A DNA stretch of 64,000 nt, taken from assembly GCF_018524365.1 (NCBI RefSeq), contig NZ_JAEKFT010000014.1, forward strand, positions 1 through 64,000, written 5' to 3'. This document shows positions 8,268 to 19,841 of this stretch, piece after piece; position 1 is the stretch's first letter; every line of letters starts with the position of its first letter. The notes under the pieces are model-generated. The model did no database searches, was not told where the DNA came from, and worked only from the letters and a program-made list of their open reading frames with translations. Position numbers and translations under genes: made by a program. Source of the DNA: Denitromonas iodatirespirans (GTDB lineage Bacteria; Pseudomonadota; Gammaproteobacteria; Burkholderiales; Rhodocyclaceae).

Positions 8268-10073
8268 CTACAACGGCCACACCCACAGCAGCATCGGCAC
8301 GCTGATGGTGACCACCAGCACCTCCATCGGCAGGCCGAGGCGCCAGTAGTCGCCGAAGTGGAAGCCGCCCGGGCCGAGGATGAGGGTGTTGTTCTGGTGG
8401 CCGATGGGTGTCAGAAAGGCGCAGGAGCCGCCGATGGCGACCGCCATCAGGAAGGCGTCGGGGGCGGCGCCGAGCTGGCCGGCGATGCTGATGGCGATGG
8501 GGCACATGACGGCCGCGGTGGCGGCGTTGTTCATGAAGTCCGACAGCGTCATGGTGACGATGAGAATCAAGGCCAGGGCGACCACCGGATGGCCTTGGGC
8601 GATGCCGCCGAGCAGGGCCTGGGCGAGGGCGTCGGCGGCGCCGGTGCTGGCCATGGCGCCGGCCACCGGGATGAGCGCGGCGAGCAGCACCACCACCGGC
8701 CAGTCGACCGCGTCGAAGAGTTTGTCGGGCGTGACGATGCGCAGCAGCACGAAAGCCAGCACCGCGCAGGCGAAGGCGATGGCGGTGGGCAGCAGGCCGA
8801 AGGCGGCGGCGGCGATGGCCAGCGCCATGATGCCGACGGCCGTGGTGGCCTGGCCGCGGTTGGGGATGGCGATGTCGCGCGGGGCCAGCGGCACGCCGCC
8901 GAAGCTGCTGGCGAAGGCGCCGAGCGCTTCGGGCGTGCCTTGCATCAGCAGCACGTCGCCGGCGCGGATCGCGGTCGAGCGCAGGCGCTTGATGCTTTGC
9001 CGGCCCTGGCGCGAGATGGCCAGCAGATTGAGGCCGAAGCGGGTGCCGATGTGGATGTTGCCGATGCTGCGCCCGATCAGCGAGGAGGTGGGCATGACGA
9101 CCAGCTCCTGCAGCTGGGTTTCGTCGGCATCGTTGGACTTCTTCTCGTCGTCGTCCTTGCGTCGCTTGGGTTCGTCCTCATCCTTCTCCGGCGCTTGCAG
9201 GCTCAGGCCGAGCTCGGACAGCGCCGTGGTGAGCGACTCGGGATCGGCCTCGATGACCAGGATGTCGCCCTCGCGCAGCAGGCGCCAGGGGTTGGGGGCG
9301 GTGACCCGAAACGCATTGCGCACCATGCCGACCACCTGGGCGTCGGCCGCCTCGAGCGCGCGTTCGATCTCGTGCAGATGCTTGCCCACGGCCTTGCCGT
9401 CGGCGGTGACCCAGGCTTCGGTCAGGTAGTTGCCGGTGTCGAAGCTGGCGGCGCCGCGGGTGTCGCGGTGCGGCACGATGCGCCAGCCGAGTACGGCGAG
9501 GAAGAGCACGCCGCCCAGCGCCACGGCCAGGCCCACCGGGGTGAAATCGAACATGCCGAAGCTGCCCGCGCCGGTGCCGTGGCGGAAGCTGGAGACGATC
9601 AGGTTGGGGGGTGTGCCGATCAGCGTCGTCATGCCGCCGAGCAGGGTGCCGAAGGCCAGCGGCATGAGCACTTTGCCGGGCGGCAGCTCGTGGCGGCTGG
9701 CGGTCTGCACCGCCACCGGGATCAGCAGCGCCATGGCGCCGACGTTGTTCATGAAGGCCGACAGCACCGCGCCGACGCCGATCAGCACCGCGATGCCGAG
9801 CGTGGGGCCGGCCTCCGGGGCGAGCAGGCGCTGGGCCAGGGCATTGACCGCGCCGGTGTTCTGCAGGCCGCGGCTGAGCACCAGCACCGCCGCGACGGTG
9901 ATCACCGCCGGATGGCCGAAGCCGGCAAAGGCCTCGACCGAGGGCACCAGCCCGGCCAGCACGCAGGCCAGCAGGCTGGCCAGCGCCACCACGTCATGCC
10001 GCCAGCGGCCCCACAGGAACAGGCCGATGGTGGTGGCGAGAATGGCGAAGAGGATGAGCTGGTCGGTCTGCAT
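8268..10073 (-). CDS. SLC13/DASS-type anion permease with two RCK_C (TrkA-C) domains
   Basis: 601 residues. Two hydrophobic halves, each with several membrane helices and the family pattern around NNVGAMALLIPVAV / TTLIGTPPNLIVSS and DFMNNAATAAVMCPIAI / IGHQNNTLILGPGG, flank a soluble centre. That centre (about residues 205-405) contains two RCK_C-like repeats and a charged linker rich in Lys/Asp/Glu. Relatives carry dicarboxylates, sulfate or other anions with cations. The RCK_C domains probably sense a small ligand. Substrate is unknown; sulfate or dicarboxylate would be the usual guesses. Its start lies five bases beyond the end of the upstream PHA depolymerase gene on the same strand, so the two may be cotranscribed. 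Confidence 0.85.
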   Translation of the reverse strand: MQTDQLILFAILATTIGLFLWGRWRHDVVALASLLACVLAGLVPSVEAFAGFGHPAVITVAAVLVLSRGLQNTGAVNALAQRLLAPEAGPTLGIAVLIGVGAVLSAFMNNVGAMALLIPVAVQTASRHELPPGKVLMPLAFGTLLGGMTTLIGTPPNLIVSSFRHGTGAGSFGMFDFTPVGLAVALGGVLFLAVLGWRIVPHRDTRGAASFDTGNYLTEAWVTADGKAVGKHLHEIERALEAADAQVVGMVRNAFRVTAPNPWRLLREGDILVIEADPESLTTALSELGLSLQAPEKDEDEPKRRKDDDEKKSNDADETQLQELVVMPTSSLIGRSIGNIHIGTRFGLNLLAISRQGRQSIKRLRSTAIRAGDVLLMQGTPEALGAFASSFGGVPLAPRDIAIPNRGQATTAVGIMALAIAAAAFGLLPTAIAFACAVLAFVLLRIVTPDKLFDAVDWPVVVLLAALIPVAGAMASTGAADALAQALLGGIAQGHPVVALALILIVTMTLSDFMNNAATAAVMCPIAISIAGQLGAAPDAFLMAVAIGGSCAFLTPIGHQNNTLILGPGGFHFGDYWRLGLPMEVLVVTISVPMLLWVWPL

Positions 10074-10078
10074 GCGTG

Positions 10079-11128
10079 TCAGGGCCGGCCGCTCGCGGGG
10101 GCGGCGAGGCGGTCGAGCATGGCCTTGACGGCGAGGATCTGCGGGCCCTTGCGGGTGGCGTAGTCGACCGACTCATAGCCCCACCAGTCCCAGCAGGCGC
10201 GGGGATTGAACACCCAGCGCGGCCAGAGGCCCGACCGTGCCCAGCCATAGCGCGGCGTGGTCTGCGGGTAGAGCACCACGAGGCGGTTGGCCTCGGCCCA
10301 GCGGTTGTAGCCGGCACCGGTGACGAAGCGCTCGCCGATCTGGTCGGCGCTCTGGCGGCAGCCATGGAAGGCCACATGCACGCGGCAGCCGCCGGCCCGG
10401 CAGCCGGTGGGGATGTACACATAGGCCGTGGCGCCGAGGCCGGCGCTGTCGGCGGCTTCGGCAAACGGGTGCTGGTCGAAGGCCAGCAACTGGCCGGCGG
10501 CCCGGGGGGCCTTGGGCTGGAGCGGTCCGAGCAGATGGGCGAGGAGCTGGCCGGCGGCGTCGACCCCCTCGCAGCGGTTGATGTAGGGCGGCTCGGTGCT
10601 GGCGCAGGCATTGGCCTGCGGGTCGTCGAGCGAGAGCATGGCGTGGCCGGCGTCGGGCACCGTTACGTAAGCGAGCTGGTCGGCGGCGAGCCAGTGCCGG
10701 TAGAAGGCGTCGAGGGCGTCGACCACCGACCGGTCGACGGTGCGGTCCTGCCCGCCGGCGAGCAGCCACACGCGGTCGCCGACCAGGCCGGCGGGTGGGT
10801 CGATGCGGCCGGCGGCGGCGTCTTCGTCGATCCGGGCCAGGCTGACGGCGGTGCTCGGCACCGGATGACCGGCGTCGGGCGCCATGCAGTTGGACTGAGC
10901 CTGCCAGACGCTGCCTTCGGCGCACTCGTAGGGCCCGCCGGCCAGCACGCCGGCGCCATCGACGAGGGTCGAGTGGGCGACATGGAACTGCACAGCCATG
11001 AAGCCGCCCGAGGAGACGCCCGAGACCGTGACATGCCCGGCCTGGACGCCGAGCGCCGGCAAGGGCGGCGCCGCGTGTGCCGCGACAGACAGCACGACGG
11101 CGAACAGCGGCAGGGCATGAAAACGCAT
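10079..11128 (-). CDS. Short-chain-length polyhydroxyalkanoate depolymerase (type 2 catalytic domain)
   Basis: 349 residues. A signal peptide ([19 protein letters not shown]) precedes an alpha/beta-hydrolase domain with the lipase box G-V-S-S-G around Ser39 near the N-terminus, characteristic of type 2 PHA depolymerases. Further conserved parts are [37 protein letters not shown] and CWDWWGYE. The enzyme would hydrolyse poly(3-hydroxybutyrate) outside the cytoplasm. No separate substrate-binding domain is seen. The frame is open upstream to 11353, but the ATG at 11128 puts the signal peptide at the N-terminus. It is divergent from thiol peroxidase and precedes the SLC13 permease. Confidence 0.8.
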   Translation of the reverse strand: MRFHALPLFAVVLSVAAHAAPPLPALGVQAGHVTVSGVSSGGFMAVQFHVAHSTLVDGAGVLAGGPYECAEGSVWQAQSNCMAPDAGHPVPSTAVSLARIDEDAAAGRIDPPAGLVGDRVWLLAGGQDRTVDRSVVDALDAFYRHWLAADQLAYVTVPDAGHAMLSLDDPQANACASTEPPYINRCEGVDAAGQLLAHLLGPLQPKAPRAAGQLLAFDQHPFAEAADSAGLGATAYVYIPTGCRAGGCRVHVAFHGCRQSADQIGERFVTGAGYNRWAEANRLVVLYPQTTPRYGWARSGLWPRWVFNPRACWDWWGYESVDYATRKGPQILAVKAMLDRLAAPASGRP

Positions 11129-11264
11129 GGGCGGGTCCGCAGGCGGTGACAGGGGCATGATCCGGTGTCCGAGGTGTCCAAGGCAAGCCGGCTGTGCCAC
11201 ACTGACACAGGCGACTTCGCGACACAGCGGGGCGCACACCCCCGACTTCAACAGGAGAATTTTC

Positions 11265-11765
11265 ATGACGACGGTAACACTGCGCGGCAATCCCGTGGAG
11301 GTGGTCGGCCGCCTGCCGCAGGCCGGCGACACGGCGCCCGCCTTCAAGCTCACCGGTCCCGATCTGGCCGATGTCGGCCTCGATGCCTATGCCGGCAAGC
11401 GCAAGGTGCTGAATATCGTGCCCAGCCTCGATACCCCCACCTGCGCCACCTCGACCCGCAAGTTCAACGCCGAGGCCTCGGGCCTCGACAACACCGTGGT
11501 GCTGGTGATTTCGGCCGACCTGCCCTTCGCCGCCAAGCGCTTCTGCGAGACCGAGGGTCTGAAGAACGTGGTGACTTTGTCCAACTTCCGCAACCCGGCC
11601 TTCGCCAAGGACTGGGGCGTGGCCCTGGCCTCTGGCCCGCTCGCCGGCCTCACCGCCCGCGCGGTGGTGGTGCTCGATGCGGCCGACAAGGTGGTGCATG
11701 CCGAACTGGTGGGCGAGATCGGCAACGAGCCCGACTACGCCGCCGCCCTGGCCGCACTCAAATAG
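11265..11765 (+). CDS. tpx: Thiol peroxidase
   Basis: 166 residues, the normal length of atypical 2-Cys peroxiredoxin Tpx. It reduces hydrogen peroxide and alkyl hydroperoxides using thioredoxin. The peroxidatic cysteine is Cys60 in [13 protein letters not shown] and the resolving cysteine is Cys94 in [11 protein letters not shown]; both are present. The start is supported by AGGAGA seven bases upstream. It is monocistronic, with a clear terminator immediately downstream. Confidence 0.95.
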   Translation: MTTVTLRGNPVEVVGRLPQAGDTAPAFKLTGPDLADVGLDAYAGKRKVLNIVPSLDTPTCATSTRKFNAEASGLDNTVVLVISADLPFAAKRFCETEGLKNVVTLSNFRNPAFAKDWGVALASGPLAGLTARAVVVLDAADKVVHAELVGEIGNEPDYAAALAALK

Positions 11766-11785
11766 ACGCCCGACCGGCAAAGCAC

Positions 11786-11811
11786 ACGGCGGACTGCGGT
11801 CCGCCGTTTTT
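11786..11811 (+). terminator. Rho-independent terminator after tpx
   Basis: A 9-bp perfect stem (ACGGCGGAC / GTCCGCCGT) with a TGCG loop is followed by a run of Ts, about 20 bases after the tpx stop codon. Confidence 0.85.
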
Positions 11812-11855
11812 CATGGATTCTGGAGCCTGACCTTGACGATTTCCCGGGGGGCGCG

Positions 11856-12743
11856 ATGATCCCCGCCCGCAATCTGCTCGCGCTGGCGGTGTTGACCCTC
11901 ATGTGGGGGATCAACTGGCCGGTGATGAAAATCTCGCTGCGCGAGCTGTCGCCGCTGTATTTCCGTGCCCTGACGATGAGCGGTGGCCTGTTGCTGCTGA
12001 TCAGCTGGTATCGTTCGCGCGGCGCGAGTTTGCGCCTGCCGCCCACGGCCCTGCCGCAGGTCGTGATGCTGGCCGTGCCGAACATCCTGGGCTGGCATGC
12101 CTTGTCGATCTTCGGGGTGCAGGCGCTGGCCTCGGGGCGGGCGGCGATCGTCGGTTTCACCATGCCGATCTGGGTGGTGATCATCGGCGTGCTGTTCTTC
12201 CGCGAGAAGATGACACCGCGCCTGTGGCTGGCCACGGCCTGTTCGGCAGGGGCGGTGGTGTTGCTGTTGTGGCATGAGCTGGCCGTGCTGTCGGGGCGGC
12301 CGGTGGGCTTGGCGTGGATGCTCTCGGCGGCCTTTAGCTGGGCGCTCGGAACCTTGTTGCTCAAGCGCGTGTCTGTGCCGCTGTCCACCGAGGCGCTGAC
12401 GGTGTGGATGATCGGCCTGACCGTGCCGCTGGTGTGGCTGCTGGCGGTGACGCTGGAGCCGGTGCCGGTGTTCGATTTCAGCCCGACCATGTGGGCGGCG
12501 CTGGCCTATGGCGTTGCGATCAACTACGGCATCGCGCAGATCCTGTGGTTTTCGATCGCCCGCGATGTGCCGCCGGTGGCCAGCGGCTTGTCGATCATGT
12601 TCATCCCGGTGATCGGCTTGAGTTCGGCGATGGTGCTGACCGGCGAGCAGCCGTTTGTTGAAGATTATTTTGCCGCGGCGCTGATCGTCGTGGCCTTGGC
12701 AGCGACCCTGCTGGCGGGGCGCCGCCGGGCTGCCCGACAGTGA
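11856..12743 (+). CDS. EamA/DMT-family transporter
   Basis: 295 residues with ten predicted hydrophobic helices arranged as two EamA repeats. The first opens with LALAVLTLMWGINWPVMKIS and contains LASGRAAIVGFTMPIWVVII; the second opens at about residue 150 (GLAWMLSAAFSWALGTLLLKR) and ends in ADYFA-like VEDYFAAALIVVALAATLLAG. Family members export amino acids, nucleobases or other metabolites from the inner membrane; the substrate here cannot be told from sequence. The ATG at 11856 follows a G-rich ribosome site. It is closely followed by the DUF481 gene. Confidence 0.85.
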   Translation: MIPARNLLALAVLTLMWGINWPVMKISLRELSPLYFRALTMSGGLLLLISWYRSRGASLRLPPTALPQVVMLAVPNILGWHALSIFGVQALASGRAAIVGFTMPIWVVIIGVLFFREKMTPRLWLATACSAGAVVLLLWHELAVLSGRPVGLAWMLSAAFSWALGTLLLKRVSVPLSTEALTVWMIGLTVPLVWLLAVTLEPVPVFDFSPTMWAALAYGVAINYGIAQILWFSIARDVPPVASGLSIMFIPVIGLSSAMVLTGEQPFVEDYFAAALIVVALAATLLAGRRRAARQ

Positions 12744-12775
12744 CCGATCGGCGTGTTTGCGTGAAAGGACGAAGG

Positions 12776-13720
12776 ATGGGGCGGACGTGGCGCTCGGGGC
12801 TCGCGCTGGCGGGTCTGATGCTGGCCGGCCAGGCGTGGGCGGCGGTGGTGACGGTGACGCTGGACAACGGCGATCGGCTGCGCGGCGAAGTGGTGGCCGA
12901 GACCCCGGCCGAGCTGCGCCTACGCCATCCGGTGCTGGGCGACGTGGTGGTGGCACGCGACAAGATCCGCCAGCTGGAAGCCGGCGACACGGTGGCACCG
13001 GCGCGACCGCGCCCGACCATCGCCAGCGTGCCGGACAACGGCCTGCTCGGCTCGGGCTGGCTCACCGATTGGCGGCGGCGCATGGAAGTGGGGGTGAGCG
13101 GCGCGTCCGGCAAGTCGGAGAGCCAGCGCGTCAATCTCGGTTTCATGGCCGATTTCGAAGACACCGAAGAGCGCTGGAGCCACCGCACACGCTTCTACCG
13201 CCGGCAGTCCGACGGCGAGGTCAGCGCGCAGAGCCTGTCGGTGTCGCTCAACCGCGACGGGCTGGAACCCGGCTCGCCGCGCTTCACCTTTGCCGGCGGC
13301 CAGTTCGTGCGCGACGACTACAGCGACTGGGGCAACCGCCTGGCGGTGAATACCGGCGTCGGCTACCAGTTCGTGTCCACCGAGCGCTGGCGCTTGCTGG
13401 GGCGCAGCGGTATCGGCGTGAGCCAGACCTGGGGCGGCGACGAGGGCCGCCATGTGGCGCCGGAGCTGCTGTTCGGCGTGGACATGAACTGGCGCATGAC
13501 GCGCCAGCACACGCTGACCTTCAGCAACGCCTATCACCCGAACATCCGCGACCGCGGCACCTTCCGCAACATCACCTCGATGGACTGGGTGATCGACCTC
13601 GACAAGAGCCTGGGCGCCGGTCTGCAGTTCGGCGTGACCAACGAATACGATTCGGCGCGCGAGCCGGGCATGGGCCGCAACGACTTCAACTACACCAGCG
13701 CGCTGGTCTGGCGCCTGTAG
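12776..13720 (+). CDS. DUF481 outer-membrane beta-barrel protein (YdiY-like)
   Basis: 314 residues. A signal peptide (MGRTWRSGLALAGLMLAGQAWA) is followed by a small domain (VTLDNGDRLRGEVVAETPAE) and then by alternating polar/hydrophobic strands typical of a barrel, e.g. RRMEVGVSGASGKSESQRVN, NTGVGYQFVSTERWRLLGRS and a C-terminal strand ending YTSALVWRL, with a terminal-region aromatic residue expected for outer-membrane assembly. Family members are salt-induced or of unknown role. The ATG at 12776 has AAGGA upstream and gives the signal peptide, so it is preferred over 12740. Confidence 0.8.
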   Translation: MGRTWRSGLALAGLMLAGQAWAAVVTVTLDNGDRLRGEVVAETPAELRLRHPVLGDVVVARDKIRQLEAGDTVAPARPRPTIASVPDNGLLGSGWLTDWRRRMEVGVSGASGKSESQRVNLGFMADFEDTEERWSHRTRFYRRQSDGEVSAQSLSVSLNRDGLEPGSPRFTFAGGQFVRDDYSDWGNRLAVNTGVGYQFVSTERWRLLGRSGIGVSQTWGGDEGRHVAPELLFGVDMNWRMTRQHTLTFSNAYHPNIRDRGTFRNITSMDWVIDLDKSLGAGLQFGVTNEYDSAREPGMGRNDFNYTSALVWRL

Positions 13721-13828
13721 CGCGGTGCCGCCCGAGTGCGGCCGATTGCCCTGTGTAACACGCTGTTTTAACGGCGTAAGTCCGTGAAACATTCGCCCCG
13801 CGCTCTGGCCTTGTGCAGCGCAAGCGGT

Positions 13829-13834
13829 TAGAAT
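13829..13834 (+). promoter_or_regulatory. Possible -10 element of the mnmG operon
   Basis: TAGAAT lies 43 bases before the mnmG start codon, a common arrangement in this group. A clear -35 hexamer is not seen at 17-bp spacing. Confidence 0.35.
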
Positions 13835-13876
13835 CACCGCCTTGCCTTTTTGCCGTAGTCACGCGCAGGACGCGCC

Positions 13877-15783
<1,907 letters not shown>

Positions 15784-15787
<4 letters not shown>

Positions 15788-16419
15788 GCGACAGGGCTTC
15801 ACTGGAACGCGGCCTGGCCGCGATGGGCATCGACCTGCCCGAATCCGCCCATGACAAGCTGGTGGCCTATGCGGCACTGCTGGCCAAGTGGAACAAGGTC
15901 TACAACCTGACGGCGATCCGCGATCCAGGCCAGATGATGAGCCATCACCTGTTCGACGCGCTGTCGGTGTTGCCGCATCTGGCGGGCGTGACGCAGTTGG
16001 CCGATGTCGGCTCCGGCGGCGGGCTGCCCGGCATTCCGCTGGCCATCGCCCGGCCGGACATGAGCGTGACCTCGATCGAGACGGTCAACAAGAAGGCCAC
16101 CTTCCAGCAGCAGGCCAAGATCGAACTCAAGCTGGCCAATTTCGAGCCCGTCTGCGCGCGGGTCGAGGAAGTGCGTTGCGAGAGCGGTTTCGACGGCATC
16201 ATCTCGCGGGCGTTTTCCGAACTGGCCGATTTCATCCGGCTCACCGCCCACCTGCTGGCACCGGGCGGACGCTTCTATGCCATGAAAGGCGTGTACCCTC
16301 ACGAGGAAATCGAGCGGTTGCCCGACGGCTTCGTGGTGGTCGAGGCGATCGAACTCGTCGTGCCGGCGCTGGACGCCCATCGCCACCTGATCATCATCGA
16401 ACGGAGCGCAGACGCCTGA
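15784..16419 (+). CDS. rsmG: 16S rRNA (guanine527-N7)-methyltransferase RsmG (GidB)
   Basis: 211 residues. Methylates N7 of G527 in 16S rRNA; loss gives low-level streptomycin resistance in other bacteria. The SAM-binding motif is [20 protein letters not shown] and a later conserved part reads [12 protein letters not shown]. The start codon overlaps the mnmG stop by the ATGA arrangement and its own stop overlaps the parA start (TGATG), so the three are probably translationally coupled. Confidence 0.96.
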
Positions 16420-17189
16420 TGGCCCGAATCTTCTGTGTGGCAAACCAGAAAGGCGGCGTGGGCAAGACCACCACCTGCGTGAATCTGGCCGCCGCGCTGG
16501 TGGCGCGCAAGCAGCGGGTGCTGCTGGTGGATCTCGATCCGCAAGGCAACGCGACCGGCGGCAGCGGCATCGACAAGCGCACGCAGACCCGTTCGGTGTA
16601 TCACCTGCTGGTCGGTTTGGCCGACCTGCACGCGGTGCGGGTGAGTTCGCCCAGCGGCAAGTACGACGTGCTGCCGGCTAACCGCGATCTGGCCGGCGCC
16701 GAAGTGGAGATGGTGGGTCTCGAAGGTCGCGAGCACCGGCTCAAGACCGCGCTGGCGAGCGTTGCCGACGAGTATGACTTCGTGCTCATCGACTGCCCGC
16801 CCTCGCTCTCGCTGCTGACCCTCAACGGGCTGTGCGCGGCACATGGCGTGATCATCCCGATGCAGTGCGAGTACTACGCGCTCGAGGGCCTGTCGGACCT
16901 GGTCAACACCATCAAGAAGGTGCACGCCAACCTCAATCGCGACCTGAAGATCATCGGCCTGCTGCGGGTCATGTTCGATCCGCGCATGACGCTGCAGCAG
17001 CAGGTGTCGGCGCAGCTCGAATCGCATTTCGGCGACAAGGTGTTCAAGGCCGTGGTGCCGCGCAACGTGCGCCTGGCCGAAGCGCCCAGCCATGGCATGC
17101 CGGGCGTGGTGTACGACCCCGGCGCAAAGGGCGCGCTGGCCTACCTGGCCTTCGCCAAGGAAATGATCAAACGGGTGCAGACCCTCTAA
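16419..17189 (+). CDS. parA: Chromosome partitioning ATPase ParA (Soj)
   Basis: 256 residues. Deviant Walker A motif KGGVGKTT at residues 11-18, then VDLDPQGNATGGSGID and the Walker B region FVLIDCPPSLSLLTLNGL. No N-terminal DNA-binding extension, so it is the chromosomal (type Ia-short) form that drives origin segregation with ParB and parS. The ATG at 16419 overlaps the rsmG stop. Confidence 0.96.
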   Translation: MARIFCVANQKGGVGKTTTCVNLAAALVARKQRVLLVDLDPQGNATGGSGIDKRTQTRSVYHLLVGLADLHAVRVSSPSGKYDVLPANRDLAGAEVEMVGLEGREHRLKTALASVADEYDFVLIDCPPSLSLLTLNGLCAAHGVIIPMQCEYYALEGLSDLVNTIKKVHANLNRDLKIIGLLRVMFDPRMTLQQQVSAQLESHFGDKVFKAVVPRNVRLAEAPSHGMPGVVYDPGAKGALAYLAFAKEMIKRVQTL

Positions 17190-17211
17190 CCTTTCGGACA
17201 CGAGATCGACT

Positions 17212-18060
17212 ATGGCGCCACCGAAACTCAAAGGCCTGGGCCGCGGCCTGGATGCCCTCCTCGCCGCGAATGCCGACGAGAGCGAAAAGGGCGAGTTGCA
17301 GATGCTGTCGGTGGCCGCCTTGCAGCCCGGCAAGTACCAGCCGCGTACGCGCATGGACCCGGGCTCGCTCGAAGAGCTGGCCGCCTCCATCAAGGCACAG
17401 GGGGTGATGCAGCCGATCCTGGTGCGGCCGATCGCGCCCGAGCGCTACGAGATCATCGCCGGCGAGCGGCGCTGGCGCGCCTCGCAGATCGCCGGCCTCG
17501 ATGCCGCGCCCTGCCTGGTGCGCGAGATCCCCGACGAGGCCGCGCTGGCCATGTCGCTGATCGAAAACATCCAGCGCGAAAACCTCAATCCGCTCGAAGA
17601 AGCCGCCGGCATCCAGCGACTGATCGACGAGTTTGAGATGACGCACCAGCAGGCCGCCGACGCCGTCGGCCGCTCCCGCCCCGCCGCCACCAACCTGTTG
17701 CGCCTGCTGCAGCTGGCCTCGCCGGTGCAGGAGTTGCTGATGGCCGGCGACATCGACATGGGCCATGCGCGCGCCTTGCTGCCGCTCGACCCGGCCGGGC
17801 AGATCCAGTTCGCCAACCGGGCCGCCGGCCGTGGCCTGTCGGTGCGCGAGGTCGAGCGACTGGTGCATCACGAACTCAAGCCGCGCAGCCTGCGCGCCAA
17901 GGCCGCGCCCGACCGGGATCTGCAGCGCCTGGAAGAAGAGCTGTCCGACGCGCTCGGGGCGACGGTGAAGGTCAAGGCCAATCGCAAGGGGGCCGGGACG
18001 CTGAGCATCGGCTTCGGCAGCCTCGATCAGCTCGACGGTTTGCTCGGCAAGCTCCGTTGA
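17212..18060 (+). CDS. parB: Chromosome partitioning protein ParB
   Basis: 282 residues. An N-terminal segment (KLKGLGRGLDALLAAN) that contacts ParA is followed by the CTP-binding/ParB core (QPGKYQPRTRMDPGSLEELA, ERYEIIAGERRWRASQIAG, LAMSLIENIQRENLNPLEEA), the helix-turn-helix that reads parS (QQAADAVGRSRPAATNLLRL) and a C-terminal dimerisation part. The box GERRWRAS is intact. It is 22 bases downstream of parA. No complete parS site was found by eye in this window. Confidence 0.96.
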   Translation: MAPPKLKGLGRGLDALLAANADESEKGELQMLSVAALQPGKYQPRTRMDPGSLEELAASIKAQGVMQPILVRPIAPERYEIIAGERRWRASQIAGLDAAPCLVREIPDEAALAMSLIENIQRENLNPLEEAAGIQRLIDEFEMTHQQAADAVGRSRPAATNLLRLLQLASPVQELLMAGDIDMGHARALLPLDPAGQIQFANRAAGRGLSVREVERLVHHELKPRSLRAKAAPDRDLQRLEEELSDALGATVKVKANRKGAGTLSIGFGSLDQLDGLLGKLR

Positions 18061-18081
18061 GGGGCATTTTTCGATTCGACG

Positions 18082-18109
18082 CACCGAAATGAGGCGCGGC
18101 GTTTCGGTG
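18082..18109. repeat. Inverted repeat after parB
   Basis: CACCGAAA and its exact complement TTTCGGTG are separated by 12 bases, starting 22 bases after the parB stop. There is no T-run, so it is not a canonical terminator; it could be a weak or factor-dependent end, or a protein-binding site. Confidence 0.45.
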
Positions 18110-18219
18110 GCGGTGCTGCAAAGCAACAAACCTTATTTCGCGGGGATTCCGGCAATTTCGCGTGAAGCAGGGGCGACGTCTGACGATTTTTGCATGCCTT
18201 GTTGCGGTGCAGAATCGGT

Positions 18220-18248
18220 TTGACTTTGCTGTGGTAAACCCCTAGTAT
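18220..18248 (+). promoter_or_regulatory. Probable sigma-70 promoter of the atp operon
   Basis: TTGACT and TAGTAT are separated by exactly 17 bases, 60 bases before the atpI start codon. This is the best promoter match in the gap between parB and atpI. Confidence 0.65.
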
Positions 18249-18307
18249 TGCCGGGATTTTTTGAGCGATCGGTCGGCATCTTCGCCGATCGCGGTGTAAG
18301 GATAGGG

Positions 18308-18649
18308 ATGTTCAAGGCTGTCGGTTTTCAGCTTGTCGCGACACTGCTTGCCGCGGCGCTGGCCGCAGCGCTGTTCGGGCCGAAAGGGGCTTTGTCAGCC
18401 GCCGTTGGCGGTTTGGCATGCGTGGTGCCGAACGCGGTCTTTGCCTTGAAACTAGCAGCCACCAGTCGGCGGCAGCCCGAGTCTTACCCTGCTGCATTTT
18501 TCGTCGGCGAGTTCATTAAAGTCGCCGCGATTGTGGGATTACTGGCGTTGGCTGCCACCTTGATCGAAGGCCTCCACTGGGGGGCGCTTCTGATCGGCAT
18601 GGTGCTGGCGCTCAAAGCGAATTTGTTTGCATTCTGGGTGAAGAACTAA
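18308..18649 (+). CDS. atpI: ATP synthase accessory protein subunit I
   Basis: 113 residues, four hydrophobic segments ([74 protein letters not shown]). AtpI aids assembly of the c-ring and is the usual first gene of the atp operon. The ATG at 18308 is preceded by a purine-rich ATAGGG; an upstream in-frame start at 18248 falls on the promoter -10 and is rejected. The next gene begins two bases after the stop. Confidence 0.88.
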   Translation: MFKAVGFQLVATLLAAALAAALFGPKGALSAAVGGLACVVPNAVFALKLAATSRRQPESYPAAFFVGEFIKVAAIVGLLALAATLIEGLHWGALLIGMVLALKANLFAFWVKN

Positions 18650-18651
18650 CC

Positions 18652-19482
18652 ATGTCGTCTACTGCAGGGCACGCTCCCACCGCTTCCGAGTACATCGTCC
18701 ATCACCTGACGCAGCTGAACACGTCGGGTCATGCACAAGAAAACGTCATCGACTGGTCGATCCTCAATATCGACACGCTGTTTTATTCAGTCCTGATCGG
18801 TGCCATTTCCCTTTACTTCCTCTGGCGTGCCGCCAGCAAGGCGACCTCCGGTGTGCCGGGCCGCTTCCAGGCGGCGGTCGAGCTGCTGGTCGAAATGGTG
18901 GCCGACCAGGCCAAAGGCATCGTCCATTCCGCCGAATCCCGCAAATACGTTGCCCCGCTGGCGCTGACCGTGTTCGTCTGGATCTTCCTGATGAACGCCA
19001 TGGACTTGCTGCCGGTCGATCTGTTGCCGCGCATCGGCGAGATGTTCGGCATCCCCTACATGCGCGTGGTGGCCACGGCCGACCTGAACGGCGCGCTCGG
19101 CATGTCGATCGGCGTGTTGCTGGTGTGCCTGTACTACAACGTCAAGATCAAGGGCGTGAGCGGCTGGGTGCATGAACTCTTCACCGCGCCCTTCGGCAGC
19201 CATCCCCTGCTCTACCCGGTGAACTTCCTCATGCAGATGATCGAGTTCCTGGCCAAGACCGTCTCGCATGGCATGCGACTGTTCGGCAACATGTATGCTG
19301 GCGAACTGGTGTTCATGCTGATCGCCTTGCTCGGCGGTACGGCCACGGTGATGGGCTTTGTCGGTCATGTCATCGCCGGTTCGATCTGGGCGATCTTCCA
19401 CATCCTGATCATCACCCTGCAGGCCTTCATCTTCATGATGCTGGCGCTGGTGTACATCGGGCAGGCTCACGAGAGCCACTAA
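18652..19482 (+). CDS. atpB: F1Fo ATP synthase subunit a
   Basis: 276 residues. Membrane subunit forming the half-channels for protons beside the c-ring. The conserved arginine that faces the c-ring carboxylate is in [16 protein letters not shown]. Other family parts: [19 protein letters not shown] near the first helices and the C-terminal [26 protein letters not shown]. Length is normal for betaproteobacteria. Confidence 0.97.
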   Translation: MSSTAGHAPTASEYIVHHLTQLNTSGHAQENVIDWSILNIDTLFYSVLIGAISLYFLWRAASKATSGVPGRFQAAVELLVEMVADQAKGIVHSAESRKYVAPLALTVFVWIFLMNAMDLLPVDLLPRIGEMFGIPYMRVVATADLNGALGMSIGVLLVCLYYNVKIKGVSGWVHELFTAPFGSHPLLYPVNFLMQMIEFLAKTVSHGMRLFGNMYAGELVFMLIALLGGTATVMGFVGHVIAGSIWAIFHILIITLQAFIFMMLALVYIGQAHESH

Positions 19483-19500
19483 TTACAAGTTTCTTTTTAA

Positions 19501-19794
<294 letters not shown>

Positions 19795-19841
19795 TCTCCG
19801 GGTCGTTTGTTTTTCCCAACGAACCATAAGGACATCGCAAC

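Noticed and set aside
8253-10163. Plus-strand 636-residue open frame
   Set aside because: His/Gly/Asp-rich antisense of the SLC13 permease gene.
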